Below, piece after piece: positions 50,461 to 58,435 of a stretch of DNA of 64,000 nucleotides. The translations under genes were made by a program, and so were the position numbers. Location of the stretch: NCBI GenBank assembly GCA_934464775.1, contig CAKSKG010000005.1, positions 70,348 through 134,347 on the forward strand, given 5' to 3'. Source of the DNA: an uncultured Oscillospiraceae bacterium. Its GTDB lineage: Bacteria > Bacillota > Clostridia > Oscillospirales > Ruminococcaceae. Below the pieces are notes generated by a model. It saw nothing but the letters and a program-made list of their open reading frames with translations. It was not told the origin of the DNA and did not search any database. Within the stretch, counting starts at the first letter, position 1. Each line of letters opens with the position of its first letter.

Positions 50461-51735
50461 TTATTCGATAGGCTGAATGCCTGCTTCAACTGCCCAGTCA
50501 TATGTAGTAAGATACGGGTCGGGATCAACAGCCTCGGGTGTTGAATATACCTCGTAGATAAGTCCGTCATCTCTGATCTCACCGATCCTTACAGGCTTTG
50601 TAAGGTGCTGGTTCGTACCGTTGATAGTTACCTTGCCCTCGGGAGCGTCAAAGGAGATATCGCCGCCTGCGATTGCTGCCTTTACATCATCGACTGCAAA
50701 GCTTCCTGCCTTTTCGCAGGCTGCCTTCCAGAGATAAACCGCATCATATGCAGCTTCGGCAGGATCGGAGGTTACTCTTGATTCGCCGTACTTTGCCTTA
50801 TATGCTGCAACGAAAGCCTCGTTTTCGGGTGTTTCCGTTGTTTCGTAATAGTTCCATGATACCATATGTCCCTTGAGGATATCGGCACCGATAGTTGCTA
50901 CCTCTTCCTCTGCGATGGAGAAGGACATTGTGGGATATTCGGCGCTTGTATAGTTCTTTTCGGACATCTGCTTGAAGAAGGATACATTGCCTGTACCGTT
51001 GAGAGTATTGATGATGATCTCAGGCTGTGCTGCCTCGATCTTGGAAATGATAGCCGCAAAATCGGTCTGATCCATATCGGCATATTCCTCACCGACGATC
51101 TCGCCGCCTGCCGCATTTACCTGAGCTGTGATGATCATGTTTGCCGTTCTGGGGAATACATAGTCGGAACCCAGAAGGAAGAATTTCTTGTAGCCCTTTT
51201 CAAGAAGATATTCGATAGCGGGAACGATCTGCTGATTGGGTGCAGCACCTGTGTAAACGATGTTGGGAGACTGCTCCATGCCCTCATACTGAACGGGGTA
51301 CCAAAGCAGCGCATTGTAATCCTCGAACACGGGCTTTACAGCCTTTCTTGAAGAAGAAGTCCAGCAGCCGAATACCGTTGCGACCTTTTCACTGTCCACC
51401 AGCTTTTCAGCCTTTGTTGCAAAGGTGGAAGGCTCGGAAGCTCCGTCCTCCTCAACGTAAACGATCTGCTTTCCGAGAACGCCGCCCGCTTCATTGATCT
51501 CATCAATAGCAAGCACTTCCGCATCTCTTACTGCCTTTTCACTGATAGCCATTGAGCCTGTCAGCGAATGAAGAAGTCCTACCTTTACGGTGTCCTCTCC
51601 GTCCGAAGCGGAAGCCGACGTGCCGGAAGCTGAACCCGCATCGGCTGCCTCGCTGCCGCAGGCTGTCATTGTCAGCGCCAGCATTGCGGCGGAAGCCATA
51701 AGAGCTGCGACCTTTGTGAAACTGAACTTTCTCAT
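50461..51735 (-). CDS. urtA: Urea ABC transporter substrate-binding lipoprotein UrtA
   Basis: Extracellular binding protein for urea, 424 residues. The lipoprotein signal ends at C26 (ALTMTACGSEA) and is followed by a Ser/Ala/Gly linker. The body matches the UrtA family: KVGLLHSLTGSMAISEKAVR, LAIDEINEAGGVLGKQIVYV, VFGCWTSSSRKAVKPVFE, LLWYPVQYEGMEQSPNIVYT and NYYETTETPENEAFV. GAGGAAATTTT precedes the ATG. It is first in the operon, behind a terminator-like hairpin (51780-51826) with no visible promoter between. Confidence 0.95.
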   Translation of the reverse strand: MRKFSFTKVAALMASAAMLALTMTACGSEAADAGSASGTSASASDGEDTVKVGLLHSLTGSMAISEKAVRDAEVLAIDEINEAGGVLGKQIVYVEEDGASEPSTFATKAEKLVDSEKVATVFGCWTSSSRKAVKPVFEDYNALLWYPVQYEGMEQSPNIVYTGAAPNQQIVPAIEYLLEKGYKKFFLLGSDYVFPRTANMIITAQVNAAGGEIVGEEYADMDQTDFAAIISKIEAAQPEIIINTLNGTGNVSFFKQMSEKNYTSAEYPTMSFSIAEEEVATIGADILKGHMVSWNYYETTETPENEAFVAAYKAKYGESRVTSDPAEAAYDAVYLWKAACEKAGSFAVDDVKAAIAGGDISFDAPEGKVTINGTNQHLTKPVRIGEIRDDGLIYEVYSTPEAVDPDPYLTTYDWAVEAGIQPIE

Positions 51736-51779
51736 AAAATTTCCTCTTTTCCTTTTGATTTTTCCCTTTGGGAGTTTTC

Positions 51780-51826
51780 ACAAAAAAATAAAGCCGACGC
51801 AGGATCGCATTTGATCCGCATCGGCT
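51780..51826 (-). terminator. Terminator or attenuator upstream of urtA
   Basis: On the minus strand AGCCGATGCGGATC pairs imperfectly with GATCCTGCGTCGGCT around AAATGC, followed by TTATTTTTTT. It could end the kinase-like transcript or attenuate the urt operon; it lies only 45 bp before urtA. Confidence 0.75.
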
Positions 51827-51847
51827 CCATTGCCGTAAAATATTAAA

Positions 51848-52019
51848 GGTCGCCTCTAAAAACCATAGTGCCTCAGATGCGCAGTCAGATTTTTCGTCAG
51901 ATTGTATAGAAATTTCGCAGGCATACTGCCGTATGTCAAGAAATTTATGTGCAAGATGACGGAAAATCTGCAAGCAGATGAGGTACTAAGGCTTTAGCCG
52001 GTGGTTTTTAGAGGTGACC
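51848..52019 (+). repeat. 172-bp palindromic MITE-like element, copy D
   Basis: Forward copy, identical by eye to copy A. Flanked by TAAA (51844-51847, 52020-52023). It has entered the stop codon of the kinase-like gene, between that gene and its terminator. Confidence 0.93.
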
Positions 52020-52711
52020 TAAAGAAGATTCAAAGCTGCAAGAGCCTTGTCGTTCTCCACCGTACCCTTTTTTTCAAGGATATCTGCACCGAATTTGATC
52101 TTCAGATACTCTATGATAAGCTCTGCGCATCTGTCCCTGCCTATCCTTGCGGTATTGAGGGTCATATCATAAAGCACGGGATTTGTCCAGATCTCACCGC
52201 CCGTATAATATTTATAATAATCGGCACGGTATTTATCGGTCTGATAAATAAGCTTGTGAGCCTCGTCCTCGGTAACTCCGAGAAGATTTACTATTGATTC
52301 AACGCATTCCTTTCGGGGTGCTTCAACGTAAACACTGACAACATTGTCATAGTCACGAAGAACGTGGTTCGCACACTTTCCGATGATAATGCAGGATTGA
52401 TTCTTTCCAAGCTCCTTGATTATCTTCGCCTGAATATTGTAAAGATTCACGTCGGATATAAAGCTTTTTTCGGTTGGCTGAACTATCTCATCGTTGTTGG
52501 GGGTACGCATAAGCCTTTTCAGCAGATGATAGCCTCTGAGCTTTTCATCGACCTGAACGAAAAGATCCTTGCTTATTCCGCTGTAATTTGAAGCCATTGC
52601 AAGTATCTGGCTGTCATAGCACGGAATACCCAGCCGCTTTGAAAGAGCCATTCCGATATGCTTTCCTCCGCTTCCGAAACCTCTGGCAATAGTGATAACA
52701 TAGCTTTCCAT
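52019..52711 (-). CDS. Cytidylate kinase-like family protein
   Basis: P-loop protein of 230 residues in the cytidylate kinase-like (AAA_26-type) family of Firmicutes. The N-terminus reads YVITIARGFGSGGKHIGMAL, where GFGSGGKHIG replaces a canonical Walker A. SCIIIGKCANHVLRD and the YRADYYKYYTGGEIWTNP-type segment are family hallmarks. A nucleotide substrate is not established. A promoter-like TATAAT lies about 45 bp upstream. The TAG stop uses the last base of repeat copy D; the unoccupied site would have read TAA at the same codon, so the protein is unchanged. Confidence 0.85.
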   Translation of the reverse strand: MESYVITIARGFGSGGKHIGMALSKRLGIPCYDSQILAMASNYSGISKDLFVQVDEKLRGYHLLKRLMRTPNNDEIVQPTEKSFISDVNLYNIQAKIIKELGKNQSCIIIGKCANHVLRDYDNVVSVYVEAPRKECVESIVNLLGVTEDEAHKLIYQTDKYRADYYKYYTGGEIWTNPVLYDMTLNTARIGRDRCAELIIEYLKIKFGADILEKKGTVENDKALAALNLL

Positions 52712-52886
52712 TTCGGTGAATCCCCTTTCTTCTTTTTAGTGTAATCAAATTATATCACAGCATTCTTGAATTTTCTACATAAATAAGCAGATTTTTTACC
52801 TTATTTTTCAGTGTTTTCATCTTACAAACGAATTTATAAAAGATATAAATTTCATTTTGTTCATAAATTGAAATTGCGTCAAAAGC

Positions 52887-52921
52887 AAAACTCCGACAGC
52901 ATTTTTCCTGCTGTCGGAGCA
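52887..52921 (-). terminator. Terminator of the AraC-type regulator gene
   Basis: CTCCGACAGCA and TGCTGTCGGAG form an 11-bp stem around TTTTTCC; TTTTGCTTTTG follows on the minus strand. Confidence 0.8.
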
Positions 52922-52947
52922 TCAAATAACGTATATTCACGCCTTTC

Positions 52948-53706
52948 TTACGGAGAAAGGTTCTTATATTCGGAAGGGGTAAGCCCCGTTATTTCCCTGA
53001 ATCTTCTTGTAAAATGGTCGGGGTCGCTGAAGCCGAGCTTTTCGGATATCTCATATACCCGAAGCGTTCCTCTGCTTATAAGGCTTTTTGCAAATTCTAT
53101 GCGCAGGCGGCTGTAAAATTCACCGAAGCTTATGCCCGTTTCCTTTTTGAAGCACTTGCCGAAATAATCCTTGTTAAGATCCATAAATTCGGCAGCGTCG
53201 CTCATGGTAACGAACCCATAAATATTATCCGATAAATATGCGGAAACATTCCGCACAAATCTGCTGCCGCTGCCGTTTTCCAAGCTCTTCAACACATTTT
53301 CCGCCTGCTCACACAAACCGCCGCCTTTTCCGACATCCAGCTTTTTCTTTGCTGCCAAAAGCATCTGCGAAAGCTCTTTTTCGCCTGCCGGCTTTGTTAT
53401 GTAATCTATGACGCCCAGCCGCATTCCCTTTCTTGCAGCCTCAAAATCCATGCTTCGGCTGAAAAACACCACCAATGTATCACAGTACAAATGAGATATC
53501 GTTTCGGCAAGCCTTATTCCGTCTATCTGGGGTCTGTTCAATTCTGTAAGCACAAGATCCGCACCGTTCTTTTTCAGGTGTTCCTCTGCCTGTTTTTCAG
53601 TCTGCACGGCAGCATCTGCCTCAAAACCGAACCTGTTCCAGATATCTGTGTTTAGGTATCTCATGCCCTGATAATAATCATCGTCCGCAATAAGAATACT
53701 GTACAT
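52948..53706 (-). CDS. AraC-type response regulator with degenerate receiver
   Basis: A 252-residue protein of receiver plus AraC helix-turn-helix type. The receiver starts MYSILIADDDYY (D8-D10) and keeps Lys in DYITKPAGEKEL. At the phosphoacceptor position it has Glu (E55 in LVLTELNRPQIDG). The C-terminal domain (about 150-252) has VTMSDAAEFMDLNKDYFGKC, FKKETGISFGEFYSRLR and KLGFSDPDHFTRRFREITG. The start is ATG 53706 with GGGGTGGG upstream; upstream in-frame codons show no similarity. No sensor kinase is adjacent. It is divergent from the LacI gene. Confidence 0.88.
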   Translation of the reverse strand: MYSILIADDDYYQGMRYLNTDIWNRFGFEADAAVQTEKQAEEHLKKNGADLVLTELNRPQIDGIRLAETISHLYCDTLVVFFSRSMDFEAARKGMRLGVIDYITKPAGEKELSQMLLAAKKKLDVGKGGGLCEQAENVLKSLENGSGSRFVRNVSAYLSDNIYGFVTMSDAAEFMDLNKDYFGKCFKKETGISFGEFYSRLRIEFAKSLISRGTLRVYEISEKLGFSDPDHFTRRFREITGLTPSEYKNLSP

Positions 53707-53849
53707 TACCGACCCACCCCGCAGTTTTATCCACAGCTGCCGCTGCTTATAATAACATAATATAGCATTCCTGTCCGATTTTGTCAAGCGGGGCAGGAAG
53801 CGGTCACGTTGTAGTGTTACAATAGATGTAAAAAACCACTCCGCCACTC

Positions 53850-53878
53850 TTGACATTCCCGCCAAAAAATGCTACTAT
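53850..53878 (+). promoter_or_regulatory. Promoter of the LacI-family gene
   Basis: TTGACA (53850-53855), 17 bp, TACTAT (53873-53878), about 60 bp before the start. Confidence 0.8.
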
Positions 53879-53939
53879 ATCAATACATAGTAAATACATA
53901 TATTTTATAGAATATATTATAAGCAAGAGAGTGTGTAAA

Positions 53940-55007
53940 ATGTCTATTAAAAAAATAGCCGAAAAAGTGGGTGTTTCGGTATCCACCGTATCGAGGGTAC
54001 TCAGCAGACCCGATTATAAATGCTCCTCAAAAGAACTTCGTGAACAGATATTTGAAGCCGCAAGAGAAATGAACTATGTGCCCAATGAATCCGCAAAAAA
54101 TCTCCGCTCTGGAAATTGCAGGCAGTCAGAGCCGTACCGAATATGCATTCTCGTAACAAGGACTTCCGGCTCCGATACTGACCCTTTTTTCAGTGAACTT
54201 GTCGGAATAATACAGACCGAGATCAATAAAAATATGTGTATGCTCGTTCGGATATGGTACCGTCCCGAATTTTCCGATGAGGCAAAATGTGCGGCGATCA
54301 ATATAAAGCAGAGCGTAAAGGAGCTTTACAGCGAAGAAGATCCCGACGGTATAATCATCGTCGGGAAATGCTGCCGTCAGGCAGTAAAACAGCTTAAAAC
54401 ACAGTGGAAAAATCTTGTCTCCGTTAACCGCAATTCCACAAATTATGAGATAGACGAGGTGCTTTGCGACGGAAAAAAGATCGCCGCAAGCGCCGTGGAA
54501 TATCTTATCCGACTTGGGCACAGAAAAATTGCATATGTGGGCGAATGCCACAGTGAATCACGCTTTATCGGTTATCAGGAAACACTTCTGAAAAACAATA
54601 TCGAAGCGGATATTGACTTTATGATACAGACGGGACTTTCCGAAAATGAAGGCTATCTCGCTATGGAGAAAATAATCCGTATGCAGAACAGGCCAACGGG
54701 AATATACTGCGCAAATGACATCATCGCCATAGGTATGCTCAAATCGCTGAACAAATACGGAAGCAGATATTACAACCCGTCAATAATCTCCAGCGACGAT
54801 ATCTCGGAAGCAAGATACACCAAGCCGATGCTTACCACCATAAGCCTGCCAAAAGAGGAAATGGCCAAATTTGCCGTTTATCTTCTGCTTGACAGGATAA
54901 GCGGCGGACACAAGGCTGTTGCAAGGACCGAGCTTGAAAGCAGTCTTGTTATCCGCAGCAGCTGTTCACCTGTAAGCAATACCGATCTGATAGAATATTA
55001 TATCTGA
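53940..55007 (+). CDS. LacI-family transcriptional regulator
   Basis: A 355-residue repressor. The N-terminal helix-turn-helix is SIKKIAEKVGVSVSTVSRVL with the hinge helix NYVPNESAKNLRSG. The periplasmic-binding-protein-like effector domain contains RLGHRKIAYVGECHSESRF, GIYCANDIIAIGMLKSL and SSDDISEARYTKPMLTTISL. ATG 53940 is chosen; the TTG at 53850 is part of the promoter. Its last 10 bp overlap the convergent alkyl sulfatase gene. It probably binds the three GCAAACGTTTGC-like sites ahead of the ABC/sulfatase operon, though this is inferred. Confidence 0.93.
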   Translation: MSIKKIAEKVGVSVSTVSRVLSRPDYKCSSKELREQIFEAAREMNYVPNESAKNLRSGNCRQSEPYRICILVTRTSGSDTDPFFSELVGIIQTEINKNMCMLVRIWYRPEFSDEAKCAAINIKQSVKELYSEEDPDGIIIVGKCCRQAVKQLKTQWKNLVSVNRNSTNYEIDEVLCDGKKIAASAVEYLIRLGHRKIAYVGECHSESRFIGYQETLLKNNIEADIDFMIQTGLSENEGYLAMEKIIRMQNRPTGIYCANDIIAIGMLKSLNKYGSRYYNPSIISSDDISEARYTKPMLTTISLPKEEMAKFAVYLLLDRISGGHKAVARTELESSLVIRSSCSPVSNTDLIEYYI

Positions 55008-56965
55008 GCTTTGATCGGTTTGATAAGCTCAAAATCACTGTACTTTGTAAGATCAACTATATATTTCTGCAAGGTTTTCAGTATTTCATCGGCTGCCGAT
55101 GACTGCGGCTCACCGCTGTATCCTTGTCCTGCCGCAAGCTCATAAAGCTCCGTTTTGCTTATGCTTATCACGGGAATGTTTTCATCAAAGCCGCTTACCT
55201 TATCATGAAGCAGAGTGCCCTTATAAAGCTGCACAAGATGCTTTTCACCGTCCGACTCAATGCCGAAGCTGAGATCTTCGTGTATTGCCGCATTGCCGTC
55301 CAGATTTATTCCCATATAATCAAGAATAAGACGAGGCTCAACATATGGCATGACCTCACGGTTTTCCATTATGCCTTTTATTTTTATCCGCTCAGACTCG
55401 GGAGTGCGAAGTTCATATGCACCGCACAGATAGCCGTTGCGCCATAATCCGTTATGCGTCTGATAGCCCAGCTGTTCAAGTGCGTCTGCGCAGAGAAGTC
55501 TTGCCCGTTCATTTGTCGGTTCCGCAAAAACAATGGCATTTGTTATTTCCGCTGCCCATTGATATTCGCCATTTTCAAAGTCCTTTTCGGCTTTATCGAG
55601 CACAGCGTCTGTGCTGCCGAGATATTCCGTAAGCTTCTTGACTCTGTCGGTCTGTGTAAGAGGATCAAGATTCACGGGATTTCCGTCATAATATCCGAGA
55701 TAGCGGTTCACCGCACCACGGGCATTCTGTGAGTAGCAGCCGTAATGGTCACGGGTATACCATGTTTTGCTTATCTCCTCGGGGATTTTCAGCGTCCTGC
55801 CGATATCATTGAGCTTTACGCCTTGATTGGCAAGATGAAGAGCCTGGTCGCTGGGAAATTTATATGCAGCGGCATTGTCAAGAAGATATTCTTTAAGATT
55901 GCCTTTTCTTTCGGACTGTGCAAACTGCGGAAGTCCGTGTCCCTGATAAACGGCAGCCGCCGTATCGCCGTATTTTATGGCAAGATGATAATACTTTTCG
56001 CCCCAGCCGCCTGCATCTCTTACTCTTGCCCCGCGCATTGTATAGGTATTGTGAAGCGTTCCCATTGAATTGTCGCCGAGGAAAAGTACATTGTGGGTCT
56101 TATCGTAAACAGCCATATGCGCCCGTGTTTCCGTATTTGGTGTGGGGATAAAATCAATGCTTACTCCGTCAACGGTAAGAGTCTGCTCTCTGTCGATCTG
56201 CAAATTCGGCGGAATAAGCTGTGCAGTACCGCGCACACCGAGATTTCCTGCCGAGCCTATTCCCTGACCGCCATAAGGATCGTGCTTCAAAAGCATTCCG
56301 CCCTGATATTTTAAGCGTCTGCTCATTGCAGCTCCCGCATAAAGATTATCGTCAATAAGGGACTGCTCCCACGGTGACGGTGCAATGATAAGCGGTGCAT
56401 CGGATTTGCTGACCGCAAGCTTTTCAAGCTGCTCATCTGTAAGAAATGCCCTTGTTCCGCCGAAATGGTCAAAATGAGTGTGGCTGTATATTATCGCCCT
56501 GACATTGCCGTATATTTTTTCGTCAAGAAAATGTTCCAGCAGCTTTACAGTCAATGCGGCAGCAGCTTCATTTTCGCCTGTATCAACGATTATCCAGCCG
56601 TTTTCCGAACGGATAAATCCCACTGCGGCAATATCTATGCCCACAGCAATATAGTAATTTTCCGCAGCTTTTATAAATCCCGCAAAGTTGTTGTCGATAG
56701 CAGCCTGACGAAGATCGGGGTGGACGGAATCGTAAAACTTATCGTCCCTGACAACAGGATATATCGCAGGGTCATAAATCACATTTCCGCTTTTGTCCCT
56801 GATAATATCGTCTCCTATCGGGAAAACGAGGTGCCTGCGTGCCTCTTTGGCATCATTAAGTTCACGTTCAAGATAGAGCTTATTGCGGTTTTCTTTTGCA
56901 AGGCGATTTTTTTCGGCTGTATTTTTTGTTGCGGGCTTCTGCAATTTATTATATGTATATGCCAT
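54998..56965 (-). CDS. Alkyl sulfatase, metallo-beta-lactamase type (SdsA/BDS1 family)
   Basis: Hydrolyses alkyl sulfate esters to alcohol and sulfate through a binuclear zinc centre. The 655 residues have the metal motif SHTHFDHFGG (about 162-171) and family sequences DDKFYDSVHPDLRQAA, LFLGDNSMGTLHNTYTMRGA and YQGHGLPQF. The dimerisation domain (about 385-500) shows GCYSQNARGAVNRYLGYYDG, and an SCP2-like C-terminal domain completes the family plan. No signal peptide is present, so it is cytoplasmic, unlike secreted Pseudomonas SdsA1. It is last in the minus-strand operon with the ABC importer. Confidence 0.92.
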   Translation of the reverse strand: MAYTYNKLQKPATKNTAEKNRLAKENRNKLYLERELNDAKEARRHLVFPIGDDIIRDKSGNVIYDPAIYPVVRDDKFYDSVHPDLRQAAIDNNFAGFIKAAENYYIAVGIDIAAVGFIRSENGWIIVDTGENEAAAALTVKLLEHFLDEKIYGNVRAIIYSHTHFDHFGGTRAFLTDEQLEKLAVSKSDAPLIIAPSPWEQSLIDDNLYAGAAMSRRLKYQGGMLLKHDPYGGQGIGSAGNLGVRGTAQLIPPNLQIDREQTLTVDGVSIDFIPTPNTETRAHMAVYDKTHNVLFLGDNSMGTLHNTYTMRGARVRDAGGWGEKYYHLAIKYGDTAAAVYQGHGLPQFAQSERKGNLKEYLLDNAAAYKFPSDQALHLANQGVKLNDIGRTLKIPEEISKTWYTRDHYGCYSQNARGAVNRYLGYYDGNPVNLDPLTQTDRVKKLTEYLGSTDAVLDKAEKDFENGEYQWAAEITNAIVFAEPTNERARLLCADALEQLGYQTHNGLWRNGYLCGAYELRTPESERIKIKGIMENREVMPYVEPRLILDYMGINLDGNAAIHEDLSFGIESDGEKHLVQLYKGTLLHDKVSGFDENIPVISISKTELYELAAGQGYSGEPQSSAADEILKTLQKYIVDLTKYSDFELIKPIKAQI

Positions 56966-56998
56966 AGTTCATTTTCCTTTCTTTTTATTCGGTAATCG

Positions 56999-58219
56999 TT
57001 ATAAGAACCTGTCTTCACAAGCATATGCGCACGTCTTTTCGGCAAATTTTGCCGCAGACTGCGTTAAAAATCCTTGCCGGGCGACAGCCCGCCTGCGGAT
57101 TTTTGCCTTGTCTGCAACAAAATTATGCTCGAAAATCCGCACACATTTCTTATGAAGACAGGTTCTAAGCTTTTCATTGTAGATCTTGAGAATATCGGTA
57201 TCAATAAAATCACTGACATTATATTCTGTGGGATAATTTCCGCGGCTGAAAGACCATTCTTCCATTTCATTCAGAGTATCGAGATTATCCTGCGCAAAGC
57301 CTATGCGGTTCTCAATGCCCGACCAGTCGGCAATAAAATTGTCCTTGTCAAGACCGAGAGTGCTTTCAAGATAAGCTCCCGCTTCTTCCGTGTTGTCATT
57401 GATATAATCAAAGGTTTCGTCAACTGCCGCAAGGAAGTCGGAAAGAAGCTCTTCGTTTGCATCGGCAATATCGGCTGTGGTGACATAATAACTGTGTGCA
57501 GCTGCGCCGATATCCGAGCCTGATGCAGCCTTTACCCAGCCCAGTGCTTCAAAATACTGCGTCATTGCACCGGGAACATATGCAAAGGAAATATCCCCTG
57601 TCTGCGCCAGAGCAACCGCTGTCTGCATTGAATCGGATACGACTGTATTCTGCTTTGATTCATCAAGTCCCAGATAATTTATTACCTTGCTGTCATAATA
57701 ATCAAAGATCGTGCCTGCCATTGTGTAAATGCCTGCGCTGCCGTCCAGCTTTGAAAGATCGTCCGCATATTCGGGAGCAACATAAACTCCTGTGGGAGAT
57801 GCGGCGGAAGCAGCTGTGTTTGTTCCGAAAACATCGGAAATAAGCCTGAGATTCGTTTCGGAGAGTGTGTTTCCGATACGGTTTACAAAAACATAATCAG
57901 CCGTCATTCCCACGTCCGACAAACCCTGAACAATAGAATCCACCGTGCCCACGCCGTTTGCATATTCGGTAAAGGAAAGATCAATGCCGTGCTTTTCAAA
58001 TATGCCCTGCTCCTTGCCAACAGAAGCAAGATAATGATCGACCTGACCTGTGCATACAGCAACACGGAGCGGTCTTAATGCCTCGGCTGTATTTCCGGAT
58101 GCCGCCGCAGATGTCTCCGATGCTGTATCAGCCGCGTTTCCGCAGCCTGTCATAAATAAAGCGGTAATTGCCCCAGCAAGAGCAACAGAAGTTATTTTTT
58201 TCACATTAAGCTTTTTCAT
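56999..58219 (-). CDS. ABC substrate-binding lipoprotein (SsuA/NMT1-like) with repeat-encoded C-terminus
   Basis: Extracellular binding protein, 406 residues. The lipobox is LFMTGC. The body resembles the sulfonate/taurine-type family (LRPLRVAVCTGQVDHYLASV, VGKEQGIFEKHGIDLSF, QGLSDVGMTADYVFVN). Native sequence ends near DTDILKIYNEK. About 55 further residues, starting LRTCLHKKCVRIF, are read from the 163-bp hairpin element at 57004-57166, so the natural stop has been lost. The ligand is unknown; sulfonate or alkyl sulfate is inferred from its neighbours. ATG 58219 follows AAGGAG; TTG 58225 is less likely. Confidence 0.87.
   Translation of the reverse strand: MKKLNVKKITSVALAGAITALFMTGCGNAADTASETSAAASGNTAEALRPLRVAVCTGQVDHYLASVGKEQGIFEKHGIDLSFTEYANGVGTVDSIVQGLSDVGMTADYVFVNRIGNTLSETNLRLISDVFGTNTAASAASPTGVYVAPEYADDLSKLDGSAGIYTMAGTIFDYYDSKVINYLGLDESKQNTVVSDSMQTAVALAQTGDISFAYVPGAMTQYFEALGWVKAASGSDIGAAAHSYYVTTADIADANEELLSDFLAAVDETFDYINDNTEEAGAYLESTLGLDKDNFIADWSGIENRIGFAQDNLDTLNEMEEWSFSRGNYPTEYNVSDFIDTDILKIYNEKLRTCLHKKCVRIFEHNFVADKAKIRRRAVARQGFLTQSAAKFAEKTCAYACEDRFL
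57004..57166 (-). repeat. Second hairpin element, 163-bp full copy
   Basis: Ends AGAACCTGTCTTCA and TGAAGACAGGTTCT are exact inverted repeats. The rest folds into a long imperfect hairpin centred on GCCGGGCGACAGCCCGCC. It lies in the 3' end of the binding-protein gene in frame with it. No matching target duplication is seen (TTATA versus AAGCT). Confidence 0.88.
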
Positions 58220-58262
58220 TTTCAATTTCTCCTTAGTAAATCATATATTCAATGGCATATTA

Positions 58263-58434
58263 GGTCACCTCTAAAAACCAGCGGCTAAAGCCTTAGTACC
58301 TCATCTGCTTGCAGATTTTCCGTCATCTTGCACATAAATTTCTTGACATACGGCAGTATGCCTGCGAAATTTCTATACAAGCTGACGAAAAATCTGACTG
58401 CGCATCTGAGGCACTATGGTTTTTAGATGCGACC
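58263..58434 (-). repeat. 172-bp palindromic MITE-like element, copy E (reverse)
   Basis: Reverse copy with three differences from A/C/D seen by eye (CCAGCGG, ACAAGCTGACG, TAGATGCG). Flanked by ATTA (58259-58262, 58435-58438). The right duplication contains the stop codon of the permease gene. It splits the permease and binding-protein genes of one operon. Confidence 0.92.
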
Positions 58435-58435
58435 A

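Noticed and set aside
51780..51826. ANTAR-type antiterminator RNA in the urtA leader
   Set aside because: Only one hexaloop hairpin is seen and its loop (AAATGC) lacks the expected G at position 4, so the class cannot be claimed.
51848..52019. Promoter inside the 172-bp element driving urtA
   Set aside because: The TTGACA in the element is 25 bp from TATACA and has no suitable -10 at 16-18 bp, so it is not a credible sigma-A promoter.
40776..52023. Composite transposon made of copies C and D plus the urea locus
   Set aside because: Each copy has its own matching 4-bp duplication at both ends (ATAA, TAAA). A composite insertion would share one duplication at the outer edges.
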